12,526 nucleotides of DNA, taken from assembly GCA_913009535.1 (NCBI GenBank), contig CAJVXR010000039.1, positions 1-12,526 on the forward strand. Reading direction: 5' to 3'. Below are positions 6,522-12,526 of this stretch, in pieces. This stretch comes from an uncultured Flavobacteriales bacterium. GTDB taxonomy: Bacteria; Bacteroidota; Bacteroidia; Flavobacteriales; Flavobacteriaceae. A program made the position numbers and the translations under genes. The notes beneath the pieces are model-generated. The model worked only from the letters and a program-made list of their open reading frames with translations, was not told where the DNA came from and did no database searches. Each line of letters opens with the position of its first letter. The stretch's first letter is position 1.

Positions 6522-7502
6522 ATGAGAACAATTCAGTTTAGAGAAGCTATTTGTGAGGCAATGTCGGAGGAAATGAGAACAGATGAGACTATTTATCTTA
6601 TGGGTGAAGAAGTAGCTGAATATAATGGAGCGTATAAAGCTTCTAAAGGCATGCTAGATGAATTTGGATCAAAAAGAGTTATTGACACCCCTATTGCTGA
6701 GTTAGGTTTTGCAGGAATTGCAATTGGATCTACAATGACAGGAAACCGTCCAATTGTTGAATACATGACCTTTAATTTTTCACTTGTTGGGATTGATCAG
6801 ATAATTAATAATGCGGCGAAGATTAGACAAATGTCTGGTGGTCAGTTTAAGTGCCCTATAGTATTTAGAGGACCTACAGCTTCTGCAGGTCAATTAGCTG
6901 CTACTCACTCTCAAGCATTTGAAAGTTGGTTTGCAAATACTCCAGGATTAAAAGTTATTGTGCCATCTAACCCCTACGATGCAAAAGGATTATTAAAGTC
7001 AGCTATTAGGGATGATGACCCTGTTATATTTATGGAAAGTGAGCAAATGTATGGTGATAAGGGAGAAATTCCAGAAGGTGAATACACATTACCTATTGGA
7101 GTTGCAGATATAAAAAGAGAAGGTACAGATGTTACAATAGTTTCCTTTGGGAAAATAATTAAAGAAGCATACAAGGCCGCAGATGTATTGCAAGAAGAAA
7201 ATATATCTTGTGAAATTATTGACTTAAGAACAGTCAGACCTTTAGATATTGATGCTGTATTAAAATCAGTAAAAAAAACTAATCGACTTGTTATTTTAGA
7301 AGAGGCATGGCCTTTTGGAAATGTTTCTACCGAAATTACTTTTCAAGTTCAATCTAAAGCTTTTGATTATTTAGATGCTCCTATTGAAAAAATAAATACT
7401 GCGGATACTCCAGCGCCATATTCACCTGCTTTATTTGCAGAGTGGTTACCTAATAGCAATGATGTTATTAAGGCTGTTAAAAAAGTTCTCTACAGAAAAT
7501 AA
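6522..7502 (+). CDS. pdhB: Pyruvate dehydrogenase E1 component, beta subunit
   Basis: With E1-alpha it forms the thiamine-diphosphate enzyme that decarboxylates pyruvate and acetylates the E2 lipoyl group in the cytoplasmic PDH complex. From the ATG at 6522 it is 326 aa, the usual size for the alpha2beta2-type E1-beta. Visible features are MGEEVAEYNGAYKASKG (27-43), IDTPIAELGFAGIAIG (54-69) with Glu60 to activate the TPP aminopyrimidine, YMTFNF (81-86), ATHSQAFESWF (127-137) with His129, and EEAWPFGNVSTEI (260-272) in the C-terminal transketolase domain. It resembles mitochondrial PDHB more than branched-chain E1-beta in these motifs, though a branched-chain role cannot be fully excluded. An in-frame TTG at 6501 would add 7 residues (MSHKIIF) absent from the family. 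No E1-alpha or E2 gene is adjacent; in flavobacteria those usually sit together elsewhere. Confidence 0.94.
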   Translation: MRTIQFREAICEAMSEEMRTDETIYLMGEEVAEYNGAYKASKGMLDEFGSKRVIDTPIAELGFAGIAIGSTMTGNRPIVEYMTFNFSLVGIDQIINNAAKIRQMSGGQFKCPIVFRGPTASAGQLAATHSQAFESWFANTPGLKVIVPSNPYDAKGLLKSAIRDDDPVIFMESEQMYGDKGEIPEGEYTLPIGVADIKREGTDVTIVSFGKIIKEAYKAADVLQEENISCEIIDLRTVRPLDIDAVLKSVKKTNRLVILEEAWPFGNVSTEITFQVQSKAFDYLDAPIEKINTADTPAPYSPALFAEWLPNSNDVIKAVKKVLYRK

Positions 7503-7556
7503 ATTATTGGTTTAAGCTATAAATGTATTAAGTTTTTTAATTAAATCTGATTTTAT

Positions 7557-7564
7557 TACTTTTG
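7557..7564 (+). promoter_or_regulatory. Predicted -7 element of the hppA promoter
   Basis: TACTTTTG is an exact TAnnTTTG, 34 nt before the hppA ATG. No TTTG or TTG occurs 17-23 nt upstream, so the promoter is only half supported. The 96-nt gap between pdhB and hppA holds no clear terminator hairpin, so hppA may also be read from the pdhB promoter. Confidence 0.4.
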
Positions 7565-7598
7565 CCAGCTAAATAAAAATTACTAAAAAAAATAATAT

Positions 7599-9986
7599 AT
7601 GGAATCAATGATGATTTGGATGCCAATTGTAATGGCATTATTAGGACTAGCTTACATGCTTGTAAAGAAATCTTGGGTAATGAAACAAGATGCAGGAGAT
7701 GGGAAAATGAAAGAGATTTCAGATCATATTTACGAAGGTGCTTTAGCATTTTTAAAAGCTGAATATAGATTATTAGCAATTTTTGTTGCTGGAGCAAGTG
7801 TTGTTTTAGCTGGAATTGCTTTTTACATGGGTAGCACATACTCAATTGTAGTTGCATTTATTATTGGTGCAATATTTTCTGCATTTGCAGGAAACATGGG
7901 AATGAAAATTGCAACCAAAACAAACGTTAGAACTACTCAAGCTGCAAAAACTAGTTTACCAAATGCATTAAAAGTTTCTTTTGGTGGTGGTACTGTTATG
8001 GGACTTGGAGTTGCTGGTTTAGCTGTTTTAGGTTTGACCATGTTCTTTATTATATTTTATCAAATGTTTATGGGTGGTCAATGGACTAATACTGATCAGA
8101 TGACTGTTGTATTAGAAGCATTAGCCGGCTTTTCTTTAGGAGCTGAATCTATAGCTTTATTTGCAAGAGTAGGTGGGGGTATTTACACAAAAGCTGCTGA
8201 TGTTGGAGCTGATTTAGCTGGTAAAGTACAAGCTGATATTCCTGAAGATGATCCAAGAAATCCAGCGACTATTGCTGATAATGTTGGTGATAATGTTGGT
8301 GATGTTGCAGGAATGGGAGCTGATTTATTTGGTTCTTACGTTGCTACTGTCTTAGCTGCCATGGTTTTAGGTAACTATGTTATTAAGGATATGGGAGGTG
8401 TAATTCAAGATGCATTTGGTGGAATTGGACCAATACTATTACCAATGTCTATCGCAGGAGTTGGAATAATCATTTCTTTAATAGGAACTTTATTAGTTAA
8501 AATTTCCTCCAATGATGCAAAAGAAGCTGACGTTCAAAAAGCTTTAAATATAGGAAACTGGGCATCTATAGCAATGGTTGCTATAGCATGTTATGGATTA
8601 GTTACATGGATGTTGCCAGAAACTATGCAAATGGATTTCTTTGGAGAAGGTCTTAAGGATATTTCTTCAATACGAGTATTTTACGCTTGTTTAGTTGGTT
8701 TAGTGGTAGGAGCTGGAATCTCAGCATTTACTGAATACTACACTGGTTTAGGTTCAAAACCAATTTTAAAAATTGTACAACAATCAAGTACTGGAGCAGG
8801 AACAAACATTATTGCTGGTTTAGCAACGGGTATGATCTCTACGTTCTCATCTGTATTATTATTTGCAGCAGCTATATGGTCATCATATGCTTTAGCAGGA
8901 TTTTATGGTGTTGCTTTGGCAGCTTCAGCAATGATGGCAACAACAGCTATGCAATTAGCCATTGATGCATTTGGACCAATTGCCGATAACGCAGGAGGTA
9001 TTGCAGAAATGAGTGAGCAAGATCCTATTGTAAGAGAAAGAACAGATATTTTAGATGCTGTTGGAAACACAACCGCTGCAACTGGTAAAGGTTTTGCCAT
9101 TGCATCTGCTGCGTTAACTTCCTTAGCACTATTTGCTGCTTATGTAACATTTACAGGAATTGATGGTATTAATATTTTTAAAGCTCCCGTACTAGCAATG
9201 CTATTTGTTGGAGCTATGATCCCTGTTGTGTTCTCTGCCTTAGCAATGAATGCTGTTGGTAAAGCTGCAATGGAAATGGTAAATGAAGTGGTTAGACAGT
9301 TCAAAGAAATTCCAGGGATTATGGAAGGAACTGGAAAACCAGAATATGATAAATGTGTAGATATTTCTACTAAAGCTTCTTTAAAGGAAATGATGTTACC
9401 AGGGCTATTAACTATAGGTTTTCCAATACTTGTAGTATTGGTAGGTAAATTAGTTTATCAAGATAATAATATGTTGGTTGCTGAAATGCTAGGTGGTTAT
9501 ATGGCTGGAGTTACTGTTAGTGGTGTACTTTGGGCTATTTTCCAAAACAATGCTGGAGGTGCTTGGGATAATGCTAAGAAATCTTTCGAGGCTGGAGTAG
9601 AAATCAATGGAGTAATGACATACAAAGGTTCAGAAGCACACAAGGCTGCTGTAACTGGAGATACTGTCGGTGATCCTTTTAAAGATACATCAGGACCTTC
9701 AATGAATATTTTAATTAAACTGACTTGTCTTATAGGTTTAGTGATTGCTCCAATATTAGGGGGGCACGCTAATTCAGAGTCTCATTCATCAATGGACCCT
9801 GTTAGTCATGAGGTAAATGTGGAGGTTAATGCAACTTCAAGTGAGGAAGATAATATGACAGCAGAAATTAATATAGTTACAAATAAAGATGGTGTTGAAA
9901 CTGAAGTAAATGCTACTATTGATGGTACTGAATCTGAAGTAAAAAAAACGGTTAAAGATCTTGTAGCGGAAGCTAAAGAAAATTAA
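7599..9986 (+). CDS. hppA: K+-dependent membrane-bound ion-pumping pyrophosphatase
   Basis: Integral-membrane PPase that couples PPi hydrolysis on the cytoplasmic side to outward ion pumping; the family has 16 helices. The substrate motifs are intact: [19 protein letters not shown] (192-210), [20 protein letters not shown] (216-235) and the C-terminal WDNAKK and [15 protein letters not shown] regions (656-701). In [10 protein letters not shown] (489-498), Ala493 and Gly496 are the K+-dependent residues; K+-independent enzymes carry Lys and Thr there. Taking Arg190 as 5.50 and Asp242 as 6.50, the transport glutamate is absent at 6.53 (Gly245) and 6.57 (Ala249), while Glu183 falls at 5.43. I therefore infer an H+-PPase of a divergent type rather than a classical Na+ pump. 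At 795 aa it is longer than many bacterial members because of an acidic polar tail (about 722-795) after the last helix. The family-like N-terminus and the A-rich leader support the ATG at 7599. Confidence 0.97.
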   Translation: MESMMIWMPIVMALLGLAYMLVKKSWVMKQDAGDGKMKEISDHIYEGALAFLKAEYRLLAIFVAGASVVLAGIAFYMGSTYSIVVAFIIGAIFSAFAGNMGMKIATKTNVRTTQAAKTSLPNALKVSFGGGTVMGLGVAGLAVLGLTMFFIIFYQMFMGGQWTNTDQMTVVLEALAGFSLGAESIALFARVGGGIYTKAADVGADLAGKVQADIPEDDPRNPATIADNVGDNVGDVAGMGADLFGSYVATVLAAMVLGNYVIKDMGGVIQDAFGGIGPILLPMSIAGVGIIISLIGTLLVKISSNDAKEADVQKALNIGNWASIAMVAIACYGLVTWMLPETMQMDFFGEGLKDISSIRVFYACLVGLVVGAGISAFTEYYTGLGSKPILKIVQQSSTGAGTNIIAGLATGMISTFSSVLLFAAAIWSSYALAGFYGVALAASAMMATTAMQLAIDAFGPIADNAGGIAEMSEQDPIVRERTDILDAVGNTTAATGKGFAIASAALTSLALFAAYVTFTGIDGINIFKAPVLAMLFVGAMIPVVFSALAMNAVGKAAMEMVNEVVRQFKEIPGIMEGTGKPEYDKCVDISTKASLKEMMLPGLLTIGFPILVVLVGKLVYQDNNMLVAEMLGGYMAGVTVSGVLWAIFQNNAGGAWDNAKKSFEAGVEINGVMTYKGSEAHKAAVTGDTVGDPFKDTSGPSMNILIKLTCLIGLVIAPILGGHANSESHSSMDPVSHEVNVEVNATSSEEDNMTAEINIVTNKDGVETEVNATIDGTESEVKKTVKDLVAEAKEN

Positions 9987-10004
9987 TTGTATTGATGATA
10001 ACAT

Positions 10005-10037
10005 AAAAAAAGCCTCATATTTTATGAGGCTTTTTTT
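10005..10037. terminator. Bidirectional intrinsic terminator between hppA and the deoxynucleoside kinase gene
   Basis: GCCTCAT (10012-10018) pairs with ATGAGGC (10024-10030) across a 5-nt loop. Seven A precede the stem and eight T follow it, so each strand shows a GC-rich hairpin ending in a U-tract. It starts 18 nt after the hppA stop and ends 7 nt before the stop of the convergent kinase gene, so it serves both. Confidence 0.93.
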
Positions 10038-10044
10038 TATATAA

Positions 10045-10659
10045 TTATTTATTTAAATTTAGTTTTTCGTCAACTAAAGATATTATCTTCTCTAAGTCTT
10101 CTTTTTTGTCGACAAAATCTAAATTATCAATATCAATTATTAATAAATTCCCTTTATCGTAGTTGTGAATCCAAGCTTCATACCTTTCGTTTAATCTACT
10201 CAAGTAATCAATACTAATTGAATTTTCATAATCCCTTCCTCTTTTGTGGATATGAGACACTAAATTTGGAATAGAACTTCTTAAGTAAATCAATAAATCA
10301 GGAGACTTAACTTTTGATTCCATTAATTCAAATAAAGATTTATAGTTTTCGTAATCTCGATTAGCCATTAAGCCCATTGCATGTAAATTCGGAGCAAATA
10401 TATTTGCATCTTCATAAATTGTTCTGTCTTGAATTACATCTTTAGAGCTTTGAATTATTTCAATTAATTGTCTAAACCTGCTATTTAAAAAATAAACTTG
10501 TAAGTTAAAACTCCACCTTTCCATTTCGTTATAGAAATCATCTAAATAAGGATTGTCTATAACATCTTCCAGTTGAACTTCATAATTATAGTGTTTCGCA
10601 AGTGAATTAGTTAAAGTAGTTTTTCCAGCGCCTATATTTCCCGCAATTGCTATATGCAT
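10045..10659 (-). CDS. Deoxynucleoside kinase (dCK/dGK-type family)
   Basis: Phosphorylates deoxynucleosides to dNMPs for salvage in the cytoplasm. Signatures of the dNK family are the P-loop GNIGAGKTT (7-15), a Glu (Glu31) in LEDVIDNPYLDDFY as the likely catalytic base region, the DRTIYEDANIFA segment (78-89, equal to the ERS/DRS motif), and the arginine-rich LID KRGRDYE (139-145). The 204-aa length is typical of bacterial deoxyadenosine/deoxyguanosine kinases, and enzymes of this family preferring deoxyadenosine are known from aquatic flavobacteria. Substrate choice here is inference. It lies 3 nt downstream of an unrecognised exported-protein gene, suggesting one transcript, and shares its terminator with hppA. 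With the CNT transporter and thyA it gives the organism both salvage and de novo routes to dNTPs. Confidence 0.92.
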   Translation of the reverse strand: MHIAIAGNIGAGKTTLTNSLAKHYNYEVQLEDVIDNPYLDDFYNEMERWSFNLQVYFLNSRFRQLIEIIQSSKDVIQDRTIYEDANIFAPNLHAMGLMANRDYENYKSLFELMESKVKSPDLLIYLRSSIPNLVSHIHKRGRDYENSISIDYLSRLNERYEAWIHNYDKGNLLIIDIDNLDFVDKKEDLEKIISLVDEKLNLNK

Positions 10660-10662
10660 AAT

Positions 10663-11442
10663 TTAATTTTTTTGAATTTGATATTTAATAAAATGTTCAG
10701 AATCGTAAATATACAAGCTTTGATTGGTTACAAAAAAATCTTTTATTAATAAATCTCCTAAATCAAATTTATTTTCAGTTAAAAAATCTTCACTATAGTA
10801 GTATAGCTGATTGTCTCTTTTAAAAATCAAAGTATTATTGAAATTTTCAATTTGCTGAATTTTAGTAACTTTTAATTTACTAATTAGACTACCGAAATAG
10901 TTGAACTTAAATATATGACTATCAGTAAGAACCCAACAATATTTATAATTACTAACTAATGAAATCATCTCTCCTGAAATTTCATAATTAATCACTTTAT
11001 TCTTTTGATTTATATAATTAAATAATTCTAATTTTGAATTTAATTCATTATAGATCCAAATAGTATTATCACTTGAGGCAGAAACTTTAGAGACAGTCTT
11101 TGTGGGTTCAAGAAAATTAAAATCGACTTTTGAAATTTCTGAAAGTTTATTGTCTAAAACTAGTAAAGAGTTAAAATCCTCATAAAATAATTGTATTCTC
11201 AAAGGATTTTTAACATCAACTGATGTTATGTTTGAGTAAAAATTATTTCTATAGTAAAAGGTGTCTTTTTCCGATATTTTAATCAGTTCGTTATTTTTAA
11301 TGAAGTATAAGTTGCTAAAATTATCTACTGACTTAAACTCTTTATTATTAGTGGAATTTTTTGATATTAGTGTTAGTATTAATTTGTTTTCATTAGTAAA
11401 TCCAGAAAAATGAATTAAATAAAAAAGCACTAATAATTTCAT
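10663..11442 (-). CDS. Unrecognised exported protein, possibly beta-propeller-like, coupled to the deoxynucleoside kinase
   Basis: I do not recognise a named function. From the ATG at 11442 it is 259 aa and opens MKLLVLFYLIHFSGF, a short probable signal peptide or anchor with no lipobox cysteine. The rest is rich in Asn, Lys, Ile, Ser and aromatics and is built of recurring short strands separated by turns, for example LYFIKNNELIKI, LLVLDNKLSEI, NTIWIYNELNSKLELF, YCWVLTDSHIFKF, TLIFKRDNQLYYYS and SLYIYDSEHFIKY. That periodicity, about 40-45 residues per unit with aromatic pairs, suggests a partial or small beta-propeller. DVKNPLRIQLFYEDFNSLLVLDN (76-98) looks like the best conserved stretch. 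A TTG at 11457 would add five residues in front of a good start, so I prefer the ATG. It stops 3 nt before the kinase start. No clear -7 element is seen upstream. Confidence 0.8.
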   Translation of the reverse strand: MKLLVLFYLIHFSGFTNENKLILTLISKNSTNNKEFKSVDNFSNLYFIKNNELIKISEKDTFYYRNNFYSNITSVDVKNPLRIQLFYEDFNSLLVLDNKLSEISKVDFNFLEPTKTVSKVSASSDNTIWIYNELNSKLELFNYINQKNKVINYEISGEMISLVSNYKYCWVLTDSHIFKFNYFGSLISKLKVTKIQQIENFNNTLIFKRDNQLYYYSEDFLTENKFDLGDLLIKDFFVTNQSLYIYDSEHFIKYQIQKN

Positions 11443-11498
11443 GAAATCAAGATACAATCTTTTAAGATATTATTAACTATTTTAATTTACAGCCTTTA

Positions 11499-11506
11499 TA
11501 CATTTG
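11499..11506 (+). promoter_or_regulatory. Predicted -7 element for the GLPGLI gene
   Basis: TACATTTG is an exact TAnnTTTG, 18 nt before the ATG at 11525. I find no TTG at the -33 spacing. It lies in the 82-nt divergent gap between this gene and the minus-strand exported-protein gene. Confidence 0.45.
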
Positions 11507-11524
11507 TAAAAAAATATTTTGAAC

Positions 11525-12433
11525 ATGAAAAATTTAATTTATATAGTTTTTGTTTTAACAATTTCTACCAACTTGTTTTCTCAAGAATTTCAGGGTAAGG
11601 CTTACTATCAAACTAAAACTACCATGGATCTTGGTACCTGGGGAAATAGAATGTCTGCTGAGCAAAAAAGTGCAATGAAAGACAGGATGAAACCCTATTT
11701 AGAAAAGACTTTTATACTAACTTTTAATAAGACAGAGTCTACTTATTTTGAAGAAGAAAGACTTGATGCTCCAGGTTCAGGAGGATCGGGGATGGGCGCT
11801 ATGTTTATGAGTGCTGGAAGTGGTAATCCTGAGATGTATAAAAACATTAAAGAAAAGATTTATCTACAGGAAAATGAATTTTTTGGTAAAAAGTTCTTGG
11901 TTGATGATAAGTTACCAGAATTTGAGTGGAAAATGAGTGGAGAACAAAAAAAAATTGGCCAGTACATGTGTTTTAAAGCTGTCGGAACCAGAGTGAATAA
12001 TAACTTTAGTTGGGAGAGTTTAAGGAGACAAGGAAATGAAAAATCCAAAGATTCAACAAATAGTAAAGAAAATGCTAGTAATGAAAAAATCTCAGCAGTT
12101 GATGATGAAACAAATACTAAAGTAGAATTGATAGAAGAAGTCGTAGTCGACGCAAAGATTGAAACTATTGTAGCTTGGTACACACCTCAAATTCCAATTA
12201 GCAATGGACCAGAACAATCCTTTGGACTTCCTGGACTGATATTGGAGTTAAACACAAAAAATACTACAATGTTATGTACAAAAATTATATTAAATCCAGA
12301 TAAAAAAGATGAAATTAGTAGACCAACTAAAGGAGATGTAGTTACTAAAAAAGAATATACTGACATGGTCCAATTTAAAATGCAAGAAATGAGAGATAAT
12401 AGAGGTAGATCTCGTGGTGGTAGATGGAACTAA
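11525..12433 (+). CDS. GLPGLI family secreted protein
   Basis: Member of the Bacteroidota GLPGLI family, secreted proteins of unknown function named for the signature seen here exactly (GLPGLI, 234-239, within PEQSFGLPGLILEL). The start at 11525 gives 302 aa with a signal peptide ending LFSQ (about 1-20). An in-frame TTG at 11519 would add only two residues ahead of MKN. After the signal come GKAYYQTKTTMD (25-36), FILTFNKTESTYFEEE (63-78) and a Gly/Ser/Met-rich loop (83-101). KIGQYMCFKAVG (143-154) and VAWYTPQIPISNGPE (216-230) are typical family surroundings. Residues 169-206 form a highly charged, low-complexity insert, and the C-terminus is Arg/Gly-rich (RGRSRGGRW). The next gene starts 19 nt on and also encodes a secreted protein, a common arrangement for this family. 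Confidence 0.93.
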   Translation: MKNLIYIVFVLTISTNLFSQEFQGKAYYQTKTTMDLGTWGNRMSAEQKSAMKDRMKPYLEKTFILTFNKTESTYFEEERLDAPGSGGSGMGAMFMSAGSGNPEMYKNIKEKIYLQENEFFGKKFLVDDKLPEFEWKMSGEQKKIGQYMCFKAVGTRVNNNFSWESLRRQGNEKSKDSTNSKENASNEKISAVDDETNTKVELIEEVVVDAKIETIVAWYTPQIPISNGPEQSFGLPGLILELNTKNTTMLCTKIILNPDKKDEISRPTKGDVVTKKEYTDMVQFKMQEMRDNRGRSRGGRWN

Positions 12434-12452
12434 AAATAATAAAAATAAAATT

Positions 12453-12526
12453 ATGAGTAAAATATTATATACTTTTATATTGCTATTGACTACAAACTTG
12501 ACTTTTTCTCAAATTAAAATGGAAGG
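12453..12526 (+). CDS. Secreted protein, probably outer-membrane/TonB-receptor-like (5' end only, runs off right edge)
   Basis: An ATG at 12453 opens a frame of 24 full codons to the window end. It has a basic start, a hydrophobic core (ILYTFILLLTTNLTF) and a SQ cleavage-like site followed by IKMEG. In flavobacteria, genes following GLPGLI often encode carboxypeptidase-regulatory-like plus TonB-dependent-receptor proteins, whose mature part tends to start with a similar strand (xIKMEGxVxD). Only the signal peptide and a few residues are visible, so the CDS call is good and the product is a guess. It is 19 nt downstream of the GLPGLI stop, most likely in the same operon. Confidence 0.75.
   Translation, partial: MSKILYTFILLLTTNLTFSQIKME

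Noticed and set aside
7537..7857. Minus-strand open frame of 106 codons opposite the start of hppA
   Set aside because: Its translation is Leu/Gln/Lys-rich low complexity, as expected from the antisense of a membrane-protein gene, and it lacks a promoter and family motifs. hppA is certain on the other strand.
8277..8300. Two tandem copies of gataatgttggt
   Set aside because: They encode the conserved DNVGDNVGD substrate motif of membrane pyrophosphatases, so protein function explains the repeat.
11443..11457. Upstream TTG start for the exported-protein gene adding five residues
   Set aside because: The ATG at 11442 begins directly with a signal-peptide-like stretch. The longer form puts an acidic residue in front of it.
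11860..12183. Minus-strand open frame of 107 codons inside the GLPGLI gene
   Set aside because: The Ser/Leu/Phe-rich translation mirrors the charged insert of the sense gene. It is a shadow frame.

Overview
The window looks like core chromosome of an AT-rich member of the Bacteroidota, most likely a marine or aquatic Flavobacteriia. The signs are the low GC content, the near-exclusive use of TAA stops, A-rich leaders in place of strong Shine-Dalgarno sites, several promoters of the Bacteroidota type (-7 element TAnnTTTG), a GLPGLI-family secreted protein, a K+-dependent membrane pyrophosphatase, and a PDH E1-beta gene standing apart from E1-alpha and E2. Genus assignment is inference. I see no mobile element, CRISPR array, tRNA or rRNA.

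Layout. Positions 1-4624 hold a tight minus-strand cluster, read right to left: a DUF151/UVR bifunctional-nuclease-like protein, a CNT (NupC) nucleoside transporter with an unusual exported N-terminal domain, thyA, folA, fabD and the first 21 codons of a probable lspA-like gene that runs off the left edge. It has a good promoter at 4648-4677. Next, also on the minus strand, is etfB-etfA (4684-6392). A 129-bp divergent control region with a perfect 24-bp palindrome separates etfB from plus-strand pdhB (6522-7502). hppA (7599-9986) follows and ends at a bidirectional hairpin terminator (10005-10037). That terminator is shared with a convergent minus-strand pair: an unrecognised exported, probably beta-propeller-like protein and a deoxynucleoside kinase, 3 nt apart. 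From 11499 a plus-strand unit begins with a GLPGLI protein and runs into a secreted protein cut by the right edge.

How the genes fit together. The left cluster links nucleoside uptake, dTMP synthesis (ThyA makes dihydrofolate, FolA recycles it) and malonyl loading for fatty-acid synthesis. The deoxynucleoside kinase at 10.0-10.7 kb would phosphorylate salvaged deoxynucleosides. ETF and PDH E1-beta are central oxidative enzymes sharing one divergent control region. The pyrophosphatase recovers energy from PPi released by biosynthesis.

Most genes are ordinary housekeeping genes and I do not see a clearly new defence or mobile system. The points most worth a second look are the palindrome between etf and pdhB, the shifted transport-site glutamate and exported tail of the pyrophosphatase, the exported domain fused to the nucleoside transporter, the Lys for Arg near the EtfA flavin, and the unknown protein coupled to the deoxynucleoside kinase.
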